DNA from: an uncultured Collinsella sp.
Lineage (GTDB): Bacteria; Actinomycetota; Coriobacteriia; Coriobacteriales; Coriobacteriaceae
Direction of reading: 5' to 3'
Assembly: GCA_900761995.1 (NCBI GenBank)
Contig: CAAFEY010000189.1
Location: forward strand, 1 to 6,365
DNA: 6,365 nucleotides
Each line of letters opens with the position of its first letter. The first letter of the stretch is position 1. The position numbers and the translations under genes are program-made. The notes below the pieces were generated by a model, which made no database searches, was not told where the DNA came from, and was given only the letters and a program-made list of their open reading frames with translations. This document shows positions 1 through 4,254 of this stretch, one piece after another.

Positions 1-3
1 GAT

Positions 4-774
4 ATGAAGATTGGATTTGTCGGTTTTGGCAATATGGCGAGCGCTATGGCCGATGGCTGGATCGCTGCCGGTGTAGCTGCGAGCGACATGTGCGCCTGCG
101 CGGGTCGCTACGACGCACTGGTTGAGCGCTGCGAGGCGCGCGGCATGGTCGCCTGCCACGATGCCGCCGAGGTTGTCGCCGCATCCGATATCGTGGTCGC
201 TGCGGTCAAACCGTACATGATCGAGAAGGTATTCGTCCCGCTCAAGGATGCTCTTGTCAAAAAGGTCGTTCTGTCGGTTGCCTGGACCTGGGACAGTGCC
301 AAGTGGGAGCAGGTCCTGCCGAGCGTCGCGCATATCTCGACGGTGCCCAACACGCCGGTTTCGGTGGGCGAGGGCGTCATCGCCTGCGAGAAGGCTTCGA
401 CGCTTAACGACGAGCAGCGTGCTGTGGTGCTCGACCTGCTCGGTAAGCTTGGCGCTGTCGTCGAGCTCGACACAAGCCTGCTGTTTGTGGGCGGCACGGT
501 GGGTGGTTGCGCTCCGGCATTTGTCGCTATGGCAATCGAGGCCCTGGGCGATGCAGCGGTCAAGCACGGTATCCCGCGTGCTGATGCCTATCGCATTGTG
601 AGCCAGATGGTGCTGGGTACGGCAAAGCTGCAGCTCGCAACCGGTCAGCATCCCGCAGCGATGAAGGATGCCGTGTGCTCGCCCGGCGGTGCCACCATCA
701 AGGGCGTCATCGCGCTCGAGGACGCCGGCATGTGCAGCGCCCTGGTCAAGGCAATCGACGCAACCCTCCAGTAA
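4..774 (+). CDS. proC: Pyrroline-5-carboxylate reductase (ProC)
   Basis: Last step of proline synthesis: NAD(P)H-dependent reduction of 1-pyrroline-5-carboxylate to L-proline in the cytoplasm. The 256-residue product opens with the Rossmann dinucleotide-binding loop GFVGFGNMA (residues 4-12). AVKP follows at 67-70 and the PNTP motif at 115-118. The dimerisation domain carries GCAPAF (168-173), an EALGDAAVKHGIPR stretch (179-192) and the family signature SPGGATIKG (226-234). The usual threonine after SPGG is alanine here, and the arginine often seen before PNTP is absent; both look like tolerated variants. Length is slightly under the family's usual 265-270. The ATG at base 4 fits the family N-terminus (MKIGFxGxGNM), but the ribosome binding site and promoter lie outside the window, and an in-frame GAT before the ATG leaves the true upstream boundary unseen. 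The gene is followed by a hairpin-rich gap and a convergent gene. Confidence 0.93.
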   Translation: MKIGFVGFGNMASAMADGWIAAGVAASDMCACAGRYDALVERCEARGMVACHDAAEVVAASDIVVAAVKPYMIEKVFVPLKDALVKKVVLSVAWTWDSAKWEQVLPSVAHISTVPNTPVSVGEGVIACEKASTLNDEQRAVVLDLLGKLGAVVELDTSLLFVGGTVGGCAPAFVAMAIEALGDAAVKHGIPRADAYRIVSQMVLGTAKLQLATGQHPAAMKDAVCSPGGATIKGVIALEDAGMCSALVKAIDATLQ

Positions 775-786
775 AACCTGCTATTT

Positions 787-921
787 AGGGACAGGTTTAT
801 GTTGGCAGGTTTTTCCTGCGGTTTTGTCCTTTTAGCGAAAAGCGCCCCGCAACTGGCTCAATTCCAGTTGCGGGGCGCTTGCGTTTGCCCAGATAAAACC
901 GACCAAAATAAACCTGTCCCT
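787..921. repeat. Nested imperfect inverted repeat between proC and the small membrane gene
   Basis: A 27-base left arm (787-813) and a 27-base right arm (895-921) are inverted copies with three mismatches. They begin with AGGGACAGGTTTAT on the left and the matching ATAAACCTGTCCCT on the right. They enclose a second, perfect 17-bp hairpin (840-880) and a small GCAGG/CCTGC hairpin (805-819). Together they occupy nearly the whole gap. The layout, terminal inverted repeats around an inner dyad with no coding sequence, could be a small non-autonomous repeat element or an elaborate bidirectional terminator. No clear target-site duplication is visible at the ends. Confidence 0.7.
840..880. terminator. 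Bidirectional intrinsic terminator, 17-bp perfect stem
   Basis: Arms 840-856 and 864-880 are perfectly complementary (17 bp, GC-rich, 7-base loop CTCAATT). Read on the - strand, the stem runs into TTTT (bases 840-837) and then CGCTAAAAGG, giving a short U-tract for the small gene ending at 932. On the + strand the stem ends in TT followed by GCGTTTGCC, a weaker U-tract for proC. It lies between convergent genes, the expected place for a shared terminator. Confidence 0.8.
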
Positions 922-931
922 TTTTGGCGGG

Positions 932-1105
932 TTAGTCCCAGAAGCTGTCTTCTTCGTCCTCGGACTTGGGGCCGCGGTCGACATACATCTTATGGGTGCG
1001 CTTTTCCATTACAAAGGCAAGAATCGCAAACAGCAGGATGCCGCCGGCGAAAAGGATGGCAAAACCGGTGCGGGTGCCAAACAAAAAGGAAAAAACTGCG
1101 TCCAT
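932..1105 (-). CDS. Small single-pass membrane protein, 57 residues, function unknown
   Basis: On the - strand an ATG at 1105-1103 opens a 57-codon frame ending in TAA at 934-932. An AAGAAGG ribosome binding site (1118-1112) lies 6 bases before the start. The product begins MDAVFSFLFG and has one clear hydrophobic segment at residues 13-33 (TGFAILFAGGILLFAILAF-like). A basic stretch follows (EKRTHK, 34-39), then an acidic tail (SEDEED, 48-53) ending FWD. The positive residues just after the membrane segment suggest the C-terminus faces the cytoplasm. I do not recognise a function. It may belong to a Coriobacteriia-restricted family of small membrane proteins (possibly DUF6724; recalled from memory and unverified). 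The frame, ribosome binding site, membrane segment and terminator support a real gene despite its size. It is divergent from serS and convergent with proC. Confidence 0.82.
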   Translation of the reverse strand: MDAVFSFLFGTRTGFAILFAGGILLFAILAFVMEKRTHKMYVDRGPKSEDEEDSFWD

Positions 1106-1129
1106 TGGGTGCCTTCTTGCGTAGTTGAG

Positions 1130-1159
1130 TTGGGTCGTAAACGCTCATAAGTATATACT
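1130..1159 (+). promoter_or_regulatory. Probable serS promoter; its -10 lies in a palindrome shared with the opposite strand
   Basis: A -35-like TTGGGT (1130-1135) and a good -10 TATACT (1154-1159) are separated by 18 bases, placing the start of transcription near 1166. The -10 is half of the perfect 12-bp palindrome AAGTATATACTT (1149-1160), so the - strand also carries TATACT (1155-1150), pointing at the small membrane gene. For that direction the best -35 is TTGTAC (1176-1171) at a short 15-base spacing, which is weaker. The two promoters could not be occupied by polymerase together. Confidence 0.5.
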
Positions 1160-1175
1160 TGCCCATACATGTACA

Positions 1176-1187
1176 AGGTTGCAACCT
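1176..1187. promoter_or_regulatory. Perfect 12-bp palindrome, candidate operator
   Basis: AGGTTGCAACCT is its own reverse complement. It lies just downstream of the predicted serS transcription start and just upstream of the opposite promoter's -35, so a dimeric regulator bound here could affect both genes. No regulator gene is in view. Confidence 0.4.
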
Positions 1188-1216
1188 AAATGGAATGTAT
1201 ATCGCCGGAGGATCTA

Positions 1217-2500
1217 ATGCTTGATATCAAGTTTGTTCGCGAGAACCCCGATGCCATCGATGTCGCCATGGCTAACCGCCAGACGTCTTGGGATCGCGAG
1301 AAGTTCTTTGAGCTCGACGACGAGCGTCGTGCCGTCATCACCGAGGTTGAGGAACTTCAAGCCACGCGCAATGCCGAGTCCAAGAAGATCGGCGCCCTGA
1401 TGAAGGAGGGCAAGAAGGACGAGGCCGAGGCCGCCAAGGAGGCCGTGCGCGCCGTCAACGAGAAGATTGACGGTCTGGCCGAGCGCCGTACCGCCCTCGA
1501 GCAGGAGCAGTACGACTTCATGGCTCACTTGCCCAACATTCCGTGCGAGGCTACCCCGTACGGCAAGGACGAGGATGAGAACATCGAGCGCCGTCGTTGG
1601 GGCACCCCGCGCGAGTTCGACTTCGACTTTAAGCCGCACTGGGATCTGGGCACCGACCTCGACATCCTTGACTTCGAGCGTGGCAACAAGCTCTCCGGCA
1701 GCCGCTTCACCGTTCTCGGTGGCGCCGGCGCCCGCCTGGAGCGCGCCCTTATCAACTTCTTCCTGGACACGCACACGAGCCGTGGCTTCAAGGAGTGGTG
1801 GCCGCCCATCGTCGTCAAGCGTCAGACCATGTTCGGTACGGGTCAGCTGCCCAAGTTCGAGGACGACGCCTATCACGTCTCGGGCGACAACTTCCTGATC
1901 CCTACCGCCGAGGTCGTGCTCACCAACCTGCACGCCGGTGAGGTCCTCGACGCCGATACCCTGCCGCGCCGCTACACTGCCTTCACTCCCTGCTTCCGCG
2001 AGGAGGCCGGTTCCGCCGGTCGCGACACCCGCGGCATCATCCGTCAGCACGAGTTCGACAAGGTCGAGATGGTCAAGTTCGCTAAGCCGGAGGAGTCCGA
2101 CGAGGAGCTCGAGAGCATGACCGCCGAGGCCGAGTACCTGCTGCAGCAGCTGGGTCTTCCGTATCGCGTGATTAGCCTGTGCACCGGCGACTTGGGTTTC
2201 TCTGCCCGTCAGACCTACGACATCGAGGTCTGGCTGCCGAGCTACAACGCCTACAAGGAGATCAGCTCCTGCTCCAACTGCGGTGACTTCCAGGCCCGTC
2301 GCGCCAACATCAAGTATCGCGACCCCGAGAACTTCAAGGGTTCGCGCTACCTGCACACCCTTAACGGTTCCGGCCTGCCGGCTGGCCGTACCATGGCAGC
2401 CATTCTGGAGAACTACCAGAACGCTGACGGCACCATCACGATCCCCGAGGTTCTGCGTCCCTACATGGGCGGCCTCGAGAAGATCGAGCCGGTCGCGTAG
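1217..2500 (+). CDS. serS: Seryl-tRNA synthetase (SerRS, class II)
   Basis: Charges tRNA-Ser with serine in the cytoplasm by way of seryl-adenylate. The ATG at 1217 is chosen over an in-frame ATG at 1190. It gives the classic N-terminus MLDIKFVRENPD and has a strong GGAGG (1207-1211) 5 bases upstream; from 1190 that site would fall inside the gene. The 427-residue product has the normal bacterial length. Residues about 30-101 are a charged heptad-rich stretch forming the long antiparallel coiled-coil arm that grips the tRNA-Ser variable arm. It ends at LPNIP (105-109). The catalytic core has the TAE serine-site motif (230-232), motif 2 with FREEAGSAGRDTRG from residue 260, and motif 3 NGSGLPAGRTMAAI (383-396) with its ATP-binding Arg391. 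Codon choice is strongly biased to C/G-ending codons, typical of a highly expressed gene. No T-box leader is visible in the short upstream region. It is monocistronic, followed by a terminator. Confidence 0.97.
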   Translation: MLDIKFVRENPDAIDVAMANRQTSWDREKFFELDDERRAVITEVEELQATRNAESKKIGALMKEGKKDEAEAAKEAVRAVNEKIDGLAERRTALEQEQYDFMAHLPNIPCEATPYGKDEDENIERRRWGTPREFDFDFKPHWDLGTDLDILDFERGNKLSGSRFTVLGGAGARLERALINFFLDTHTSRGFKEWWPPIVVKRQTMFGTGQLPKFEDDAYHVSGDNFLIPTAEVVLTNLHAGEVLDADTLPRRYTAFTPCFREEAGSAGRDTRGIIRQHEFDKVEMVKFAKPEESDEELESMTAEAEYLLQQLGLPYRVISLCTGDLGFSARQTYDIEVWLPSYNAYKEISSCSNCGDFQARRANIKYRDPENFKGSRYLHTLNGSGLPAGRTMAAILENYQNADGTITIPEVLRPYMGGLEKIEPVA

Positions 2501-2523
2501 ATTGGCTGCATAAGCGATTTGCT

Positions 2524-2552
2524 AGGGCACTCCTTTTTGGGGTGCCCTTTTT
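2524..2552 (+). terminator. Intrinsic terminator of serS
   Basis: Stem GGGCACTCC (2525-2533) pairs with GGGGTGCCC (2539-2547) through one G-U pair, with a TTTTT loop. A T-tract follows (2548-2552), starting 24 bases after the serS stop. Confidence 0.9.
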
Positions 2553-2598
2553 GTGTGCGGCCATACCATGCTGTGCGGACAGCTCAATAGAAAACACA

Positions 2599-2612
2599 CG
2601 AACAACTGTTCT
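2599..2612. promoter_or_regulatory. LexA/SOS-box-like dyad
   Basis: CGAACAACTGTTCT matches the Gram-positive/actinobacterial LexA pattern CGAAC-N4-GTTCG at every fixed position but the last. Its inner core GAACA-AC-TGTTC is a perfect inverted repeat. It overlaps the likely -35 of the downstream 125-residue gene, where a repressor would be expected. It is a single instance found by eye, so chance is not excluded. A neighbouring perfect palindrome CTGTATACAG (2611-2620) could be an alternative operator. Confidence 0.45.
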
Positions 2613-2638
2613 GTATACAGCCATCTACCTGCTATGCT
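2609..2638 (+). promoter_or_regulatory. Probable promoter of the 125-residue gene
   Basis: A -10-like TATGCT (2633-2638) is preceded at 18 bases by a poor -35, TTCTGT (2609-2614). Placement is right (about 33 bases before the start codon), but the -35 is weak, so the call rests mostly on the -10 and position. Confidence 0.4.
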
Positions 2639-2671
2639 TTTGCTAAATAAGAGCGAGAGAAAGGGGACGCG

Positions 2672-3049
2672 ATGGAGCTGTTTGATGATCGGGTGGTTTT
2701 GTTTGAGAGCGACGAGGGCGGGGAGTACCTGCTTGTGACGTGTGAGCCGTCTGGCATGGGTGGCCTGGTGGTTCGACAGACGAGCGAGGGGCCGTTGACG
2801 CAATGGTGCTACGAGGAGTCGCCTCATGTGGTTGAGACGTTTGTGGCGCACGAGGGGCTTGTGGCCCTAGAGCATTTCTATGGGGTCCAGACATCTAATC
2901 AGGTTGCTCGCATGTTGAGCATCTCGTTTGCCGATTATGATTGTGCCCAGCGGGTGAGATCGCTCCTGAGGGAACTTGATGCTAAGTTTGACGTGATCGA
3001 AAAGCCAATCGATCGTACGGGGAATGGCGGTATATGCGGAGCAGCATGA
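2672..3049 (+). CDS. Hypothetical protein, 125 residues
   Basis: ATG at 2672 is preceded by a good ribosome binding site (AAAGGGG, 2660-2666, 5 bases away). The product begins MELFDDRVVLFESDEGGEYL. I do not recognise the family. The first 65 residues alternate hydrophobic and polar residues, suggesting beta structure. Residues 87-105 (ADYDCAQRVRSLLRELDAK) look like an amphipathic helix. The C-terminus is glycine-rich (GNGGICGAA). The protein is acidic, with cysteines at 24, 46, 91 and 122 that form no obvious metal motif. There is no signal peptide or membrane segment, so it is probably cytoplasmic. Codon use is looser than in serS, with many GTG, GGG and TTG codons, pointing to low expression or a more recent gene. 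It stands alone between the serS terminator and a tRNA promoter 37 bases after its stop. No terminator of its own is evident, so readthrough into tRNA copy 1 is possible. The LexA-like box upstream suggests damage-inducible control, which is inference only. Confidence 0.72.
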   Translation: MELFDDRVVLFESDEGGEYLLVTCEPSGMGGLVVRQTSEGPLTQWCYEESPHVVETFVAHEGLVALEHFYGVQTSNQVARMLSISFADYDCAQRVRSLLRELDAKFDVIEKPIDRTGNGGICGAA

Positions 3050-3085
3050 CAAGACTGCGTTCCACAAAAAAGTTTGAAATTGTGC

Positions 3086-3114
3086 TTGACTCCAATAAGC
3101 TAAAGTGGTTTTAT
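3086..3114 (+). promoter_or_regulatory. Promoter of tRNA-Arg copy 1
   Basis: TTGACT (3086-3091), a 17-base spacer, then TTTTAT (3109-3114), ending exactly 12 bases before the mature tRNA 5' end, the same geometry as copies 2 and 3. An A-tract (3065-3071) and an A/T-rich stretch upstream resemble an UP element. The -10 is weaker than CATAAT in the other copies. Confidence 0.75.
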
Positions 3115-3126
3115 ATGTCTTGCGCT

Positions 3127-3203
3127 GCGGCGTTACCTCAGCTGGATAGAGGGTCTGACTACGAATCAGAACGTCATAGGTTCGAATCCTATACGCCGCA
3201 CCA
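3127..3203 (+). tRNA. tRNA-Arg(ACG), copy 1
   Basis: A 77-base cloverleaf. Acceptor stem GCGGCGT (3127-3133) pairs with ACGCCGC (3193-3199). The D stem is CCTC/GAGG, and the anticodon stem TCTGA/TCAGA encloses loop CTACGAA with anticodon ACG at 3161-3163. The T arm is ATAGG-TTCGAAT-CCTAT, then discriminator A and an encoded CCA (3201-3203). A34 would be edited to inosine by TadA to read CGU, CGC and CGA, the codons favoured in serS. Confidence 0.97.
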
Positions 3204-3213
3204 ATTGAAATTG

Positions 3214-3243
3214 AAAGCCTCCGGCAACGGGGGCTTTTCTTTT
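3214..3243 (+). terminator. Terminator of tRNA-Arg copy 1
   Basis: AAAGCCTCCG (3214-3223) and CGGGGGCTTT (3228-3237) form a 10-bp stem with one G-U pair, closed by a GCAA (GNRA) tetraloop and followed by TCTTTT. It starts 10 bases after the CCA. Confidence 0.9.
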
Positions 3244-3374
3244 AGGCGGACGCCGCATGGATTCGAACCTCGGTCGAGGCGCGGGCGTCAAGAAAACGCG
3301 GAGCGTTTTTAGCCCGCGGGCGAGTCCGCCGGCAGGCGGGCGAAGCCGGTGCGGATCCGCGAAGCGGATGCGCG
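3244..3374. repeat. Element E, full copy 1 (131 bp, structured, GC-rich)
   Basis: Sits between the tRNA copy 1 terminator and a second copy of that tRNA's tail. The left part contains GGATTCGAACC (3259-3269), the exact reverse complement of the tRNA T-arm core GGTTCGAATCC, and a CCTCG-GT-CGAGG dyad (3269-3280). Three consecutive hairpins follow. The first is AAAACGC-gga-GCGTTTT (3293-3309), inside an outer CGCGGGC/GCCCGCG stem (3280-3286 with 3312-3318). The second is CCGCC-ggca-GGCGG (3326-3339). The third is ATCCGC-gaa-GCGGAT (3355-3369). It aligns without gaps to 3941-4071, with about ten differences, six of them in the first 17 bases. I see no supported ORF. Its origin is unknown. Confidence 0.8.
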
Positions 3375-3435
3375 GAATCCTATACGCCGCACCAATTGAA
3401 ATTGAAAGCCTCCGGCAACGGGGGCTTTTCTTTTA
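3375..3435 (+). repeat. Duplicated tRNA-Arg tail plus terminator (tail of copy 1)
   Basis: These 61 bases are identical to 3184-3244: from inside the T loop (GAATCC), through the acceptor 3' strand and CCA (to 3394), and on through the terminator. There is no 5' half of the tRNA here, so it cannot form a cloverleaf alone. The repeat distance is 191 bases. Homology continues into truncated E, so 3184-3283 matches 3375-3474 with about five differences. Confidence 0.93.
3405..3434 (+). terminator. Duplicate intrinsic terminator after the orphan tRNA tail
   Basis: Same 10-bp stem with GCAA loop and T-tract as at 3214-3243. It would stop any transcript that reads through the first terminator and element E. 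Confidence 0.85.
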
Positions 3436-3474
3436 CGTAAACACCGCATGGATTCGAACCTCGGTCGAGGCGCG
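3435..3474. repeat. Element E, truncated copy (left 40 bp)
   Basis: Matches the left end of element E, including the inverted T-arm core GGATTCGAACC (3450-3460 region) and the CCTCG/CGAGG dyad, then breaks off after GGCGCG where full copies continue GGCG. Its first 15 bases (ACGTAAACACCGCAT) match the copy at 3941 rather than the nearer copy at 3244, so the copies are mosaics. Confidence 0.8.
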
Positions 3475-3517
3475 AACAACTTAATTATCACTCCGTAAAA
3501 TTTTTTCAAATTGTCGC

Positions 3518-3546
3518 TTGACCCATCGGGGGCTCGCGTGCATAAT
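3518..3546 (+). promoter_or_regulatory. Promoter of tRNA-Arg copy 2
   Basis: TTGACC (3518-3523), 17-base spacer, CATAAT (3541-3546), ending 12 bases before the mature 5' end. The A/T-rich run upstream (3496-3510) resembles an UP element. Confidence 0.88.
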
Positions 3547-3558
3547 AATCCGTGCGTT

Positions 3559-3635
3559 GCGGCGTTACCTCAGCTGGATAGAGGGTCTGACTACGAATCA
3601 GAACGTCATAGGTTCGAATCCTATACGCCGCACCA
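3559..3635 (+). tRNA. tRNA-Arg(ACG), copy 2
   Basis: All 77 bases are identical to copy 1, with anticodon ACG at 3593-3595 and encoded CCA at 3633-3635. Its own promoter and terminator differ in sequence from those of copy 1, so it is an independent transcription unit. Confidence 0.97.
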
Positions 3636-3645
3636 ACTGAACTTT

Positions 3646-3673
3646 AAAGCCTCCGGTAACGGAGGCTTTTCTT
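3646..3673 (+). terminator. Terminator of tRNA-Arg copy 2
   Basis: AAAGCCTCCG (3646-3655) and CGGAGGCTTT (3660-3669) form a perfect 10-bp stem with a GTAA (GNRA) tetraloop and TCTT after it. The second-arm change relative to copy 1 (A instead of G) turns its G-U pair into a Watson-Crick pair. No E element or extra tail follows this copy. Confidence 0.9.
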
Positions 3674-3674
3674 A

Positions 3675-3686
3675 TATGTCGACATA
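3675..3686. promoter_or_regulatory. Perfect palindrome TATGTCGACATA between tRNA copies 2 and 3
   Basis: A 12-bp self-complementary site right after the copy 2 terminator. The rest of this gap (to 3783) holds no gene that I can support, only A/T-rich sequence and a TCGAT-rich patch near 3719-3732. A binding site is possible but unproven. Confidence 0.3.
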
Positions 3687-3783
3687 CTTGAGGAGTTGCT
3701 TTCGCCGTGTTTGAAAGTATCGATTCGATCGACTGCATCAAATGAGTAAAAATCAAATTCGATAACTTTTTTTGAAAAAATGC

Positions 3784-3812
3784 TTGACCATTATTCAGTC
3801 CATGTGCATAAT
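3784..3812 (+). promoter_or_regulatory. Promoter of tRNA-Arg copy 3
   Basis: TTGACC (3784-3789), 17-base spacer, CATAAT (3807-3812), ending 12 bases before the mature 5' end. It is preceded by T7 and A6 tracts (3767-3780) resembling an UP element. Confidence 0.88.
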
Positions 3813-3824
3813 AATCAACAAGTC

Positions 3825-3901
3825 GCGGCGTTACCTCAGCTGGATAGAGGGTCTGACTACGAATCAGAACGTCATAGGTTCGAATCCTATACGCCGCACC
3901 A
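3825..3901 (+). tRNA. tRNA-Arg(ACG), copy 3
   Basis: Mature sequence identical to copies 1 and 2, with anticodon ACG at 3859-3861 and encoded CCA at 3899-3901. The perfect identity of the tRNAs, against diverged spacers, indicates selection or gene conversion on the tRNA. Confidence 0.97.
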
Positions 3902-3910
3902 TTTGAGATT

Positions 3911-3940
3911 AAAGCTCCCGGCAACGGGGGCTTTTCTTTT
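3911..3940 (+). terminator. Terminator of tRNA-Arg copy 3
   Basis: AAAGCTCCCG (3911-3920) and CGGGGGCTTT (3925-3934) form a stem with one wobble pair, a GCAA tetraloop, then TCTTTT. The arm sequence differs from the copy 1 and 2 terminators. Confidence 0.9.
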
Positions 3941-4071
3941 ACGTAAACACCGCATTGATTCGAACCTCGGTCGAGGCGCGGGCGTAAAGAAAACGCGGAG
4001 CGTTTTTAGCCCGCGGGCGAGCACGCCGGCAGGCGGGCGAAGCCGGTGCGGATCCGCGCAGCGGATGCGCG
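3941..4071. repeat. Element E, full copy 2 (131 bp)
   Basis: Gap-free match to 3244-3374 with about ten differences. It keeps the inverted T-arm sequence with one change (TGATTCGAACC), the outer GC stem, the AAAACGC/GCGTTTT hairpin and the ATCCGC/GCGGAT hairpin. In the last, only the loop differs (GCA instead of GAA). Another difference lies in the internal loop before the first hairpin; one of two near 4022 shortens the second hairpin by a pair. The structured parts are therefore mostly conserved. Confidence 0.8.
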
Positions 4072-4130
4072 GAATCCTATACGCCGCACCATTTGAGATT
4101 AAAGCTCCCGGCAACGGGGGCTTTTCTTTT
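4072..4130 (+). repeat. Duplicated tRNA-Arg tail plus terminator (tail of copy 3)
   Basis: These 59 bases are identical to 3882-3940, including the copy 3-specific spacer ATTTGAGATT and terminator arm AAAGCTCCCG. They start at the same T-loop base as the duplicate after copy 1, at a 190-base distance. CCA ends at 4091. The tRNA 5' half is absent. Confidence 0.93.
4101..4130 (+). terminator. Duplicate terminator closing the tRNA island
   Basis: Same stem, GCAA loop and T-tract as at 3911-3940. It insulates the tRNA island from the large gene that starts at 4255. Confidence 0.85.
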
Positions 4131-4198
4131 GCGCCAGCTTGAGTGCTTTTGTCCAAAGGGACGATTTCCTGTCGACTCGTGTAAGATTCCGAGTAGAT

Positions 4199-4217
4199 GT
4201 CGCGACTTATTCGCGAC
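4199..4217. promoter_or_regulatory. Perfect 7-bp dyad upstream of the large gene
   Basis: GTCGCGA (4199-4205) and TCGCGAC (4211-4217) are separated by CTTAT, ending 37 bases before the GTG start. It could be an operator or a leader hairpin. The nearest -10-like sequence is TAAGAT (4182-4187), but I see no convincing -35, so the promoter of the large gene is unresolved. Confidence 0.4.
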
Positions 4218-4254
4218 CACTCCTTCTTCAAGCGACCGATCAGGGTGATATTTC

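Noticed and set aside
799..1128. A 109-codon + strand frame across the hairpin and the small membrane gene.
   Set aside because: It runs through the terminator stem and opposes the better supported - strand gene; the product is Arg/Cys-rich without protein-like features.
1190..1216. Upstream in-frame ATG for serS (nine extra residues).
   Set aside because: It would bury the GGAGG ribosome binding site inside the gene and give an N-terminus unlike SerRS; ATG 1217 fits both.
1106..1216. T-box riboswitch upstream of serS.
   Set aside because: The leader after the predicted start is only about 50 bases, with no antiterminator/terminator pair or conserved T-box sequence.
1214..2356. A 380-codon open frame on the - strand opposite serS.
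   Set aside because: Its low-complexity Leu/Val/Gly-rich product is the expected shadow of a GC-rich, strongly biased gene, and SerRS motifs prove the + strand is coding.
3375..3394. Orphan tRNA tails read as extra tRNA genes or pseudogenes with a 5' half inside element E.
   Set aside because: I looked in E for GCGGCGT and D- or anticodon-arm sequence to pair with the tail and found none, so no cloverleaf forms.
3127..4130. Spaced direct repeats suggesting a CRISPR array.
   Set aside because: The repeats are whole tRNAs, tRNA tails and terminators with unequal spacing (190-432 bases), and the spacers themselves repeat.
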